DNA of 18,153 nucleotides from CAJQQK01 sp051010015 (GTDB taxonomy: Bacteria > Pseudomonadota > Alphaproteobacteria > Rhizobiales > Hyphomicrobiaceae), in contig JBPCVZ010000490.1 in NCBI GenBank assembly GCA_051010015.1, positions 1 to 18,153 on the forward strand, read 5' to 3'. Below, piece by piece: positions 1-5,932 of the stretch. The position numbers and the translations under genes were made by a program. The number at the start of each line of letters is the position of its first letter. The first letter of the stretch is position 1. Under the pieces are notes generated by a model. It was not told where the DNA came from, did not search any database, and saw only the letters and a program-made list of their open reading frames with translations.

Positions 1-100
1 CCGTTCCCGCGTTCGCGATATTGTCACCAACCGTGCTGAGTTTGCTTGCCTGTGCCGAAAGTCCCGATACGCTCGTGCGCATCATCCCGAAAATACTCAT
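1..100 (-). CDS. flgE: flagellar hook protein FlgE, N-terminal 33 codons (runs off the left edge)
   Basis: Reading leftward from the ATG at 100-98, the peptide begins MSIFGMMRTSVSGL, continues SAQASKLSTVGDN and then IANAGT before the window ends. This is the conserved N-terminal rod/hook segment shared by FlgE, FlgF and FlgG; the SGLSAQ and DNIAN motifs form the D0 coiled-coil that polymerises the hook outside the cell. The MSxxGMMRTSVSG opening matches rhizobial FlgE best. A GAGGCGGGA Shine-Dalgarno-like stretch sits directly before the ATG. The upstream neighbour in the same direction is ftcR, which is the known rhizobial order (ftcR/rem then flgE). Only the first 33 residues are visible, so other rod/hook family members are not fully excluded, but the neighbour makes FlgE the best call. 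Confidence 0.85.
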   Translation of the reverse strand, partial: MSIFGMMRTSVSGLSAQASKLSTVGDNIANAGT

Positions 101-545
101 TCCCGCCTCATAAAATGTCTATCCCATATCCCTAGGGTTAGTATTCAGAGTCGGCTTGTGTGAAACATGCGAGTCGTCGGAAATCGACAACTGAATGCGT
201 CGAAAATAGGACCGAATGTCAAACTTGAACACCGCATCACCTCCAATCAGCTAGTTGTATTGCAGACAGCGCCGACCCGGCCAGGAGGTCGAGCCGGATC
301 CGGGTCACGCAGGCAATCAGCCTATTCGCACGCGCGATCCAAAGCGATCGAAATGGAGGTCTTAATGCGCTGTTATCACTGTTGTTTTCATTCACTTGCG
401 ATGCCGTGCGCACCCACGTTCACGGCGTCTTCGCGCCGCAACCGGGAGTTTCGACTCGTCCGGAATTCCGCTTCCAATAATTCGAAGATCGCCAATCAAT
501 TCAGCGAAATGAGAATTTCAATTTCTGCAGAATATTGTCAGATGC
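101..545 (-). promoter_or_regulatory. 445-bp gene-free region between ftcR and flgE, likely flgE promoter region
   Basis: No convincing gene lies here. The region is noticeably AT-richer than the catabolic half of the window. It separates the ftcR stop (546-548) from the flgE start (100). An 8-bp palindrome, CCCTAGGG, lies at 130-137, about 30 bp upstream of the flgE start, with AT-rich sequence (TAGACATTTTAT in the flgE direction) between them. A 7-bp inverted repeat GACCCGG/CCGGGTC spans about 274-306. FtcR/Rem-type regulators act on flagellar promoters in relatives, so this is a sensible place for a binding site, but no site can be assigned from one copy. Confidence 0.4.
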
Positions 546-1217
546 TCAACGCATCATCAGGCAATAACCGAGATGTCTTTTCGAGTCGATTGGATCATAA
601 CCCAGGCGGCCACGCAGACGTTTTCTCAATTTGCTGATGTGGCTTTCAACGACATTATCATCGATGCGTTGATCAAATAAGCCATAAACCGAATTGAATA
701 TTTGAGATTTCGTAACCCGCCGGCCGCGTTTTGAAAAGAGATACTCGAGAATCTTGCGTTCCCTGCGCGGCAGCGCCATCGGCTCGCCGCCGACCTCCGG
801 ATCGCGGCCGTCAAAATATATCTTGATATCGCCGGAACCTGCCTCGGTCGATGGCGGCTTCGAACGCCGACCGATCGCCGCAATCCGCGCCAACAGTTCG
901 CGCACGTGAACCGGCTTCTCGACCACGTCATCGACGCCGGCATCGAACAACCGCAGTGTGTCCTCGAGAGACTTGCCATCATTGACCGCAATGACGGCGG
1001 CTTCCGTCCGCTTCTTGATCTGCTGTGTCAAACGCGGACGGCTCTCGCAGCGCCCGATCAGAAAGGCCTCGATCGCATCGATATCGACCTTGTCGACGGC
1101 CGTCACCCAATCATCGAATTCGGAAGGAGAAAAGCTCGCGAGCGCTACCCCCTCGCGCCCAAACCAGGAAAAATATCCGTCACTTACAAATTCTCGGTCA
1201 TCGACAAAGACGATCAT
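546..1217 (-). CDS. ftcR: FtcR/Rem-type flagellar transcriptional regulator (orphan OmpR-family)
   Basis: A 223-residue two-domain regulator. Residues 1-105 form a receiver-like domain: the acidic pair D6-D7 after the first strand and K101-P102 at the usual KP position are present, but the strand where the phosphorylated Asp should sit reads IDAIEAFLIGRC, with no Asp at its end. Residues about 125-223 are an OmpR/PhoB winged helix, with ALPRRERKILEYL, RRVTKSQIFNSVYG and recognition helix NVVESHISKLRKRL. Length and these motifs agree closely with Brucella FtcR and Sinorhizobium Rem, which switch on flagellar genes. I chose the ATG at 1217 because it lies behind a GGGGGG-rich ribosome site and gives the family length; upstream in-frame TTG at 1283 would add 22 unrelated residues. 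The downstream gene is flgE. The DNA at 1284-1371 is AT-rich and could hold the promoter. Confidence 0.92.
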   Translation of the reverse strand: MIVFVDDREFVSDGYFSWFGREGVALASFSPSEFDDWVTAVDKVDIDAIEAFLIGRCESRPRLTQQIKKRTEAAVIAVNDGKSLEDTLRLFDAGVDDVVEKPVHVRELLARIAAIGRRSKPPSTEAGSGDIKIYFDGRDPEVGGEPMALPRRERKILEYLFSKRGRRVTKSQIFNSVYGLFDQRIDDNVVESHISKLRKRLRGRLGYDPIDSKRHLGYCLMMR

Positions 1218-1371
1218 GCCTGCCCCCCGAATCAATTCCATCCGCCCAAATCGATGAATGAATCGGTTCAAAGAGATCGTCAACTTTAAAGTGTAATATT
1301 GAGTTATGCACGGTAAAGTTTTGTTACATGGATCGACAAGTATGGCGCGAAAGCCTCACGACAGGTCCAAA

Positions 1372-2085
1372 TCAGGCTTCCTGCTGGTCGTCACCGTCCG
1401 TGTTCGCCATTACGCCCGCATCGGTCTTGGCCAGAAAATCCAGCACATCCAGCGTCATCCTCGCGAGCAGCTGGGTCGATGCGTCAGCGGCGTAGGCACG
1501 TGATGTCATCGACGCCCCAGGGCCAGGCCGCGCCCAAGACGCTTCGGCAGGCTTGGTGGTGAAATGTTCAGATCCCGCCATGCGCGATACCGGTGCGGCA
1601 CCCGTGTTGGTTGCATCGGCGGCTTGGCCTGCGGGGATGACGCCGGCGGTGGCGGTGGTTGCGGAAGCGGCCCCAGAACCTATCCAGGACGCTTCAACCT
1701 TGCGCCGCGCAACCAGACCAGGCAGAACCTCGCCCCCCGCTTTGTTGTAGAGTAGAATAATGTCGCGCGCCCGATCGAGATCACCGCTCTTTACCGCGGC
1801 ACCAAGACCACTCTTCATCCACGCCGTGCCTGCGTTGAACGTCAGCGACGTCAATGCCGATCGCGTGCCGTTGTCGAGGCTCGGCGCAAATCGGTCCACC
1901 AGCGAGGCCGCTTCGCCGATCTCGGCCTTGAAGCGCTCTTCAGCTTCGGCTTTCGTTATTGTCTCACCGGGAGATGCGGCTCGCGTGCCATAGCCGTTCG
2001 TATATTGCGCATAGTCCCAGATCGCTTTCTGCGTGAACCCTTCGAACTTCTGTATCGCTGTCAGGTAAACGTTCGAAATCGCCAT
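1372..2085 (-). CDS. GH24 phage-type lysozyme (muramidase) with C-terminal extension
   Basis: A 237-residue protein. Residues 8-135 match the GH24 (T4/P21 endolysin) fold: KFEGF carries the catalytic Glu15, WDYAQYTNGYGT carries Asp24 and Thr29 (E-x8-D as in T4 lysozyme, with the D-T spacing one residue shorter), then LTSLTFNAG (80-86) and GGEVLPGLVARRKVEASW (117-134). It should cleave the glycan chain of peptidoglycan. Residues 136-237 are low complexity (Ala/Thr/Gly) with a second EASW at 181-184, ending in an amphipathic stretch and an acidic tail. No signal peptide or membrane anchor is visible at the N-terminus, so export is unexplained. The ATG at 2085 has GAGGTG eight bases upstream; a longer version from 2127 lacks that support. 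It is transcribed toward ftcR, 154 bp upstream of it. In Brucella and Sinorhizobium a transglycosylase gene is recalled near this slot, so a flagellar muramidase role is possible; a domesticated prophage endolysin is the alternative. Confidence 0.85.
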   Translation of the reverse strand: MAISNVYLTAIQKFEGFTQKAIWDYAQYTNGYGTRAASPGETITKAEAEERFKAEIGEAASLVDRFAPSLDNGTRSALTSLTFNAGTAWMKSGLGAAVKSGDLDRARDIILLYNKAGGEVLPGLVARRKVEASWIGSGAASATTATAGVIPAGQAADATNTGAAPVSRMAGSEHFTTKPAEASWARPGPGASMTSRAYAADASTQLLARMTLDVLDFLAKTDAGVMANTDGDDQQEA

Positions 2086-2279
2086 CGTGTTGTCACCTCG
2101 AATCCGTGCACACCAAACCGAATACAAAGCATCCCAATGCGGACCATCGGGGACGGGGCTTGTGGCAGACTGATGTCGTCAGCATGGGACACAATTTTTC
2201 GCGGGACCAGCCGCCGGCGCGCAGCAATTCACGATGCGCGGCCTTGCCTGAACCTTTCGCCCTTGCGACGACCCACATT

Positions 2280-2999
2280 TCATCGATCTGCCGTGAACGC
2301 CCGGTGCGCCCACGCCGGGGTTTCCATCAACAGTGAATGGACCTTGACCGGGGTCGCAATCTTCGCTGCGGTCACGCGTCCACGCGACACGATCCGGGCC
2401 CGCACCCGCCGTGGCCTGCTGCCTCGTCGATCGACTGCGGCATCGCGCGGGGTCGCATGGTTCTTCCGCTTCCGCGCTTTGACAGTTCCTTTTGTCGCCT
2501 TGGTATCGGCATGCCACGCCGCCTTCGACCGCACCGGCAGACGCGGAACGGCGCGCGCCACGGGCCTGATTGGCACATGGCTTACTGCCTGGCTTGCATT
2601 GCCATCTTCGCTCAATCGACCTGAACCAAGGCCCAGCGTGTGCCGTGCCTTGCTGCTTTCAACTTGCGATCTGCTCTGCGCGTTACCTCGCGATGCTACC
2701 TTCGTTGCCAATCCAGCGGACAATCTATAGGCGCGCACAGGGACAGGGCCTGAGTTCAATTTGACCCTTGAGTGCATGCGCGCCGCCACTTCTGAACGTT
2801 GGCGCAGCATGCGCGCTCTCACGAACCGGTCGAAGCCTAGCGGCGCGAACGCAAATCTCCCCCATGACGCGCCCGATTGAGTGACCGGACGCAAGCCGGA
2901 CCCGGCCTCAGCCCCGTTCGCATGAAGGAAGATCAACAGCGCCGCTCCAGATAAGCACAGGCTCCATCGCGCACAACATCGTAGAACCGATGATTTCAC
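2280..2999 (-). CDS. hypothetical basic, secreted protein
   Basis: An open frame of about 240 codons with mostly G/C-ending codons, particularly in its second half. From the GTG at 2999 the product has a convincing signal peptide: a K/R-containing head, the hydrophobic run SGAALLIFL, then a small-residue site after ANGAEA. The mature part is rich in Arg, Lys, Ala and Ser (for example TKATKGTVKARKRKNHATP) with no recognisable domain. An in-frame GTG at 3056 would put 19 more residues before the signal peptide; neither start has a clear Shine-Dalgarno. It points toward the lysozyme gene, 194 bp away, and may share its transcript. No family was recognised. The 2086-2279 gap holds only short open frames; one of 61 codons ends in the lysozyme ribosome site, but nothing else supports it. 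Confidence 0.45.
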   Translation of the reverse strand: MKSSVLRCCARWSLCLSGAALLIFLHANGAEAGSGLRPVTQSGASWGRFAFAPLGFDRFVRARMLRQRSEVAARMHSRVKLNSGPVPVRAYRLSAGLATKVASRGNAQSRSQVESSKARHTLGLGSGRLSEDGNASQAVSHVPIRPVARAVPRLPVRSKAAWHADTKATKGTVKARKRKNHATPRDAAVDRRGSRPRRVRARIVSRGRVTAAKIATPVKVHSLLMETPAWAHRAFTADR

Positions 3000-3351
3000 A
3001 CAGGGGAGATTAACAAAAAAGAGTACCAAGTCCTCGCGCAGAAATTTAAAATACACAATTTATTTCGGAATGGAGAATGGCACTCCTTTCTTATGTGGAA
3101 CTATTCCAATCGAATAAAGTTCCGGAATTGCAATATAAAACGCTGGTCAATCGGTTCAGCCGGAACTTCACGCTTCGCGTAAGCTTGCCGTTGTACGACT
3201 GTCACCTGGAGAGACTCTCCCAAACCTCTCCTTAGTTCCACACCTCCGGGCCCTGTATACGCGACAGGGCTCGGAGGTCGTTGGACAACCGTTCACAGAA
3301 AGTCTGGTGTGATTTATGGGCGGCGCTTTCGCCACCCCGTCGCGATCTCGC
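3000..3351. other. intergenic region with strong hairpin
   Basis: No gene is supported in this stretch. The part at 3050-3160 is AT-rich (TTATTTCGG, CAATATAAAACG) and may contain the promoter of the secreted protein reading leftward. A small palindrome GGAGAG-A-CTCTCC lies at 3208-3220, and the 15-bp hairpin described separately lies at 3242-3278. Confidence 0.35.
3242..3278 (-). terminator. 15-bp stem hairpin downstream of the ATP-grasp gene
   Basis: ACCTCCGGGCCCTGT (3242-3256) and ACAGGGCTCGGAGGT (3264-3278) are complementary at 14 of 15 positions, with a 7-base loop. The hairpin starts about 73 bases beyond the ATP-grasp stop codon. No U-tract follows it in that direction, so it may be an mRNA-stabilising hairpin or a factor-assisted terminator instead of a classic intrinsic one. 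Confidence 0.5.
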
Positions 3352-4593
3352 TCAGCGCGTGCCTGGCCGATCTGCGGCTCTGGCGCGCAGCATCCCGACG
3401 AATGCCGCGAAAACTTTCTGCATCTGATTGCGTTTGTAGGGAAACACCAGATCAGAATCCATATCGTGCACGATAAGCGCATTGTCCGCCTCGAAGACCA
3501 CCAGGCGGCCATCCAGGCTTTCGGCACAATCAATCCCGAAATAATCGAGATCGACCTTTCTCGCCAATTCCCTTAGCGTGTCGCAGTGGCGGTGGCCGAA
3601 CTCATCGTCAAACCGCTCCATGAAACGCTGCTCTTCGCGGCGTTTTTCCGCCACTCGGTCCATGCCGGCATTCATGTACCAGACCTTCCACTGGTCGGCG
3701 ATTGCCATGTGGCAGGCATAGGGTTTGCCATCGACAAACACGATCCTGTACTTGCGAAACGCCCCGTCGGCACTGCGGTAGTCGATGTACGGCGACACGA
3801 AGAACTCAGGATCGACACACGAGCTCAGATAGCCCTGTACGTCAGCTGCGCCCGACAGCAACTCCAGATTCCGGCCGGCATGCGAACCGACCGGCCGCAG
3901 CACGAGCGGAAAGTCCAGGTCGGCAAACAGATCGTCGGGCCGCAACGCGCCATATCCGATCTTTGCGAGGTCTTCGCGATCGATACGTGCCGTGTTCGGA
4001 ATCCACAGCCGCGGCGTGTCCCGCAAGGTCATCGGCAGCTGGTCGCGTTCCAGCCCCATGATCGCGCCGGGCGTGTTCAGCACCGGTCGCGGCCAGTCGC
4101 GCACGCAGTCTGCAATGTGCAGCAGGAATGGGCGTGATGAATCCGTATCACCCGGTGCCGCGACGAAGGCGATGTCGTGTTCCGGCAGCGGGTCGGGTCG
4201 TGCCAGGTCCGGGCCGAGGTACATGGTTGTATGTCGGATCGAGGAGCCTTCCGTCAGGAAATCGGTCGGCGTGTTGCCACCGAGGTGAATTGGCGCCGCC
4301 AGCACCAGTAGATGAAGATCCGTCGCCGCCTCCGTCACGGTCTCATAGATCTGGCATTGCTCGAGCGCGCGCGCTTGCAGTGCAAGGCCTTCCTGGAGCC
4401 GGCCATTCAGCTGCTCGATGGCGCTCAGGTCCATCAGCGCGGCAGCCTTTGCCGGCCCGGACAATACGGCGGCGCCAAGCGCATCAACAACGGTCGTCAG
4501 ATCAAGCCCCTGCGACGCGGCCCGTGTCAGCGCAGCGGTACCGATGCGTCCCTCGATCTGCCCTTGCCGACTTGCGCTCTCTATTGCAACCAT
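3352..4593 (-). CDS. ATP-grasp domain ligase with helical N-terminal domain, substrate unknown
   Basis: A 413-residue protein in three parts. Residues about 25-85 are helical and TPR-like (SAIEQLNGRLQEGLALQAR). Residues 93-205 look like a pre-ATP-grasp alpha/beta domain (LHLLVLAAPIHLG, DIAFVAAPGD). Residues about 207-405 are an ATP-grasp fold: FPLVLRPVGSHAGRNLELL (229-246) is the nucleotide-binding strand-turn with Arg233 where Lys is common, KYRIVFVDGKPY (281-292) is a core strand, and YFGIDCAESLDG then LVVFEADNALIVHD (364-377) supply the acidic metal ligands Asp355, Glu368 and Asn371. Such enzymes join a carboxylate to an amine via an acyl-phosphate. The overall shape recalls RimK/glutathione synthetase relatives and TPR-ATP-grasp proteins of rhizobia, but the acceptor cannot be told. 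There is no signal peptide, so it is cytoplasmic. The ATG at 4593 has a weak AGAGAG ahead. It is divergent from the coiled-coil gene at 4769. Confidence 0.82.
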   Translation of the reverse strand: MVAIESASRQGQIEGRIGTAALTRAASQGLDLTTVVDALGAAVLSGPAKAAALMDLSAIEQLNGRLQEGLALQARALEQCQIYETVTEAATDLHLLVLAAPIHLGGNTPTDFLTEGSSIRHTTMYLGPDLARPDPLPEHDIAFVAAPGDTDSSRPFLLHIADCVRDWPRPVLNTPGAIMGLERDQLPMTLRDTPRLWIPNTARIDREDLAKIGYGALRPDDLFADLDFPLVLRPVGSHAGRNLELLSGAADVQGYLSSCVDPEFFVSPYIDYRSADGAFRKYRIVFVDGKPYACHMAIADQWKVWYMNAGMDRVAEKRREEQRFMERFDDEFGHRHCDTLRELARKVDLDYFGIDCAESLDGRLVVFEADNALIVHDMDSDLVFPYKRNQMQKVFAAFVGMLRARAADRPGTR

Positions 4594-4639
4594 GCTGGAT
4601 CTCTCTTAAGACATCTCGGAATCGCAATGAGTTAGCACT

Positions 4640-4659
4640 CCAGTCTCAAGCGAAACTGG
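4640..4659. promoter_or_regulatory. short inverted repeat in the divergent promoter region
   Basis: CCAGT (4640-4644) and ACTGG (4655-4659) form a 5-bp inverted repeat with a 10-base centre, in the 175-bp region between the divergent ATP-grasp and coiled-coil genes. It could be an operator, but an arm this short can arise by chance. Confidence 0.2.
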
Positions 4660-4677
4660 CGGCACGCCCGACCGAAG

Positions 4678-4686
4678 TTATCCACA
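4678..4686 (+). promoter_or_regulatory. consensus DnaA box
   Basis: TTATCCACA at 4678-4686 is an exact match to the consensus DnaA box. It lies in the divergent promoter region, 85 bp upstream of the ATP-grasp start and 83 bp upstream of the coiled-coil start. There is only one box, with no AT-rich unwinding region or dnaA/dnaN/parA neighbours, so it is not an origin. A single exact match in 18 kb could be chance. Confidence 0.35.
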
Positions 4687-4768
4687 CTGTTCCCGCGCTG
4701 TTACAGACCCGCGCAAGTTTTGTGTGTTTGGCTGCCAAGGTCAGTCCGCGTTTCCGAAAAGGTGTGTA

Positions 4769-5092
4769 ATGTCAAGTTGTACTTACGATCAAAACAAGTG
4801 TTCGCTCATTCAATTGCGGCGGCGCCTCGAAGTCTATTCGGCAGCTTTGGTCGAATGGCAGCAAGCGTTGGCCGATGCGGATCGTGAAATCCGCGATCTC
4901 ACGCCATCTGCGGCGATCGAAGCGGCTGCCCATATCGAGGGCATCCAGCAGAGCCATGACGAGTACGAGACGCTCAAGAGACAGGTCGAGGCCGGCTGGG
5001 AGCTCTACCGGCAGCTGTCGGAAAATCCCGGTGTTGCAACCATAAACACCAGCGCTTTTGCGCCATTGCCATTACCAACGTCGCTGCAATAG
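4769..5092 (+). CDS. small coiled-coil hypothetical protein
   Basis: A 107-residue, largely helical protein. Residues about 11-80 show heptad-like hydrophobic spacing (LIQLRRRLEVYSAALVEWQQ, HIEGIQQSHDEYETLKRQ), suggesting a coiled coil or helical bundle, followed by a short Pro/Ala-rich tail. Cys4 and Cys11 are the only cysteines. No signal peptide or transmembrane segment is visible. The ATG at 4769 is preceded by AAAGGTG four bases upstream; a GTG at 4724 would add 15 residues without a better site. It is divergent from the ATP-grasp gene and ends in a hairpin shared with the convergent MOSC gene. I recognise no family. It could be a partner or substrate of the ATP-grasp enzyme, but proximity is the only support. 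Confidence 0.6.
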   Translation: MSSCTYDQNKCSLIQLRRRLEVYSAALVEWQQALADADREIRDLTPSAAIEAAAHIEGIQQSHDEYETLKRQVEAGWELYRQLSENPGVATINTSAFAPLPLPTSLQ

Positions 5093-5094
5093 CT

Positions 5095-5125
5095 CGAGGT
5101 CGGGCATGTTGCCCACGTCACCTCG
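5095..5125. terminator. bidirectional hairpin between convergent genes
   Basis: CGAGGT (5095-5100) pairs with ACCTCG (5120-5125), and inside it GGGCA (5102-5106) pairs with TGCCC (5110-5114) around a 3-base loop. It starts 3 bases after the coiled-coil stop and ends 4 bases before the MOSC stop, the place expected for a terminator serving both strands. No strong T-tract is present. Confidence 0.5.
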
Positions 5126-5128
5126 CCG

Positions 5129-5692
5129 TCAAGCCGTGGCAACCTTCACCAGGCTGTCGCCGACACTGATCGTTCCATCCTTGACGACCCGGGCATAGAT
5201 GCCACGCAGCTTATAGGCGTCGCCCTCGCCGACGTTGACGAACGCCGTCGCGTCGCGCCCGTAGCGCTCGACGAACTTCGCGCATCCCTTATGCGGCGTA
5301 TCGGTGATTTCGATTTCGGCGCTGCCGACGCGCAGCCGTTGGCCTGGCGGCATGTTCTCGGGGCACAGGTCAAGGTCGACAAACAGGTTGTCTCCCGCCG
5401 GCGGCCAGTTCGATCGCTCTCCATTGGCAATCAGGTTGATGCAGCGCGAATTCATGATGCAGATCTGCACATCCGGGTGCGGGCTGCCGTCCTCGGTCGT
5501 TTTCCAGCAGCCTTTCGCCCAATGGTCACCTTCGAGGCCACCGGCGAGACTGACGTTGCAGCTCGCAACATCAAGGCGCTCCTCGGACTGTGGACGCACC
5601 ACGATCGCGTCAACGCTGCCGTTGTCCGCAGGAGAACTCAGAATGTCGGGTAGGCCGGCCTTCAATTGAGCCATCGTCAGGTGCTGTGCCAT
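5129..5692 (-). CDS. MOSC domain-containing protein
   Basis: A 187-residue single-domain protein. MOSC features are the Gly-rich GGLEGDHWAKG (51-61), the strand pair ending GQRLRVGSAEIEITDTPHKGC (117-137) with the characteristic Cys137, and the C-terminal RGIYARVVKDGTISVGD (163-179). MOSC domains are the C-terminal part of molybdenum-cofactor sulfurases and occur alone in proteins such as YiiM; they are thought to handle sulfur or bind Mo cofactor. The insertion DGSPHPDVQICIMNSRC (68-84) resembles MOSC proteins in which a bound pocket is formed near the middle. No signal peptide is present. The ATG at 5692 follows GGAAGAG. It is divergent from hyuA by 240 bp, so the two could share control. 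Substrate is unknown. Confidence 0.85.
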   Translation of the reverse strand: MAQHLTMAQLKAGLPDILSSPADNGSVDAIVVRPQSEERLDVASCNVSLAGGLEGDHWAKGCWKTTEDGSPHPDVQICIMNSRCINLIANGERSNWPPAGDNLFVDLDLCPENMPPGQRLRVGSAEIEITDTPHKGCAKFVERYGRDATAFVNVGEGDAYKLRGIYARVVKDGTISVGDSLVKVATA

Positions 5693-5816
5693 CGCTCTTC
5701 CAATCCATCATCCGCGCGGTGGGCCGCCGGATCGGCGAACCACCGAAAATGTATGGCATTTCATGACCGCTGCGCGCAATCCGCTGAAACTACAACAGCT
5801 GGCCGTGCGCGCCATC

Positions 5817-5828
5817 CATCCATGGATG
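5817..5828. promoter_or_regulatory. 12-bp perfect palindrome in the MOSC-hyuA divergent region
   Basis: CATCCATGGATG at 5817-5828 is a perfect 12-bp palindrome midway between the MOSC start (5692) and the hyuA start (5933). A site here could serve as an operator for either gene. No regulator gene is found nearby to pair with it. Confidence 0.25.
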
Positions 5829-5932
5829 AAACAGCCTGACCACGCGATCGCAGCGTGACCGGCCGGCAGCCGGCAACGTATATTGGCCGCCACGACGAAC
5901 GTTCCGAACGAAACGCAAGGGGAGAGAAGCCA

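Noticed and set aside
167..637. Open frame of 156 codons on the plus strand, with a GGAGG before an internal ATG at 365
   Set aside because: It runs antisense into ftcR, its product has no family character, and its composition is not like that of the neighbouring genes.
2005..2730. 241-codon plus-strand open frame
   Set aside because: It starts inside the lysozyme gene on the other strand and lies opposite the minus-strand frame that has a signal peptide and G/C-ending codons.
1372..3056. Prophage remnant suggested by the phage-type lysozyme
   Set aside because: No holin, tail, integrase or attachment-site-like repeat is present around it, and the flanks are flagellar genes.
4632..4640. TTAGCACTC, one arm of the CIRCE heat-shock element
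   Set aside because: The second arm GAGTGCTAA is absent at the required spacing, and neither neighbour is a chaperone gene.
4678..4686. Replication origin suggested by the DnaA box
   Set aside because: There is a single box, no AT-rich unwinding region, and no dnaA, dnaN, gidA or parA neighbours.
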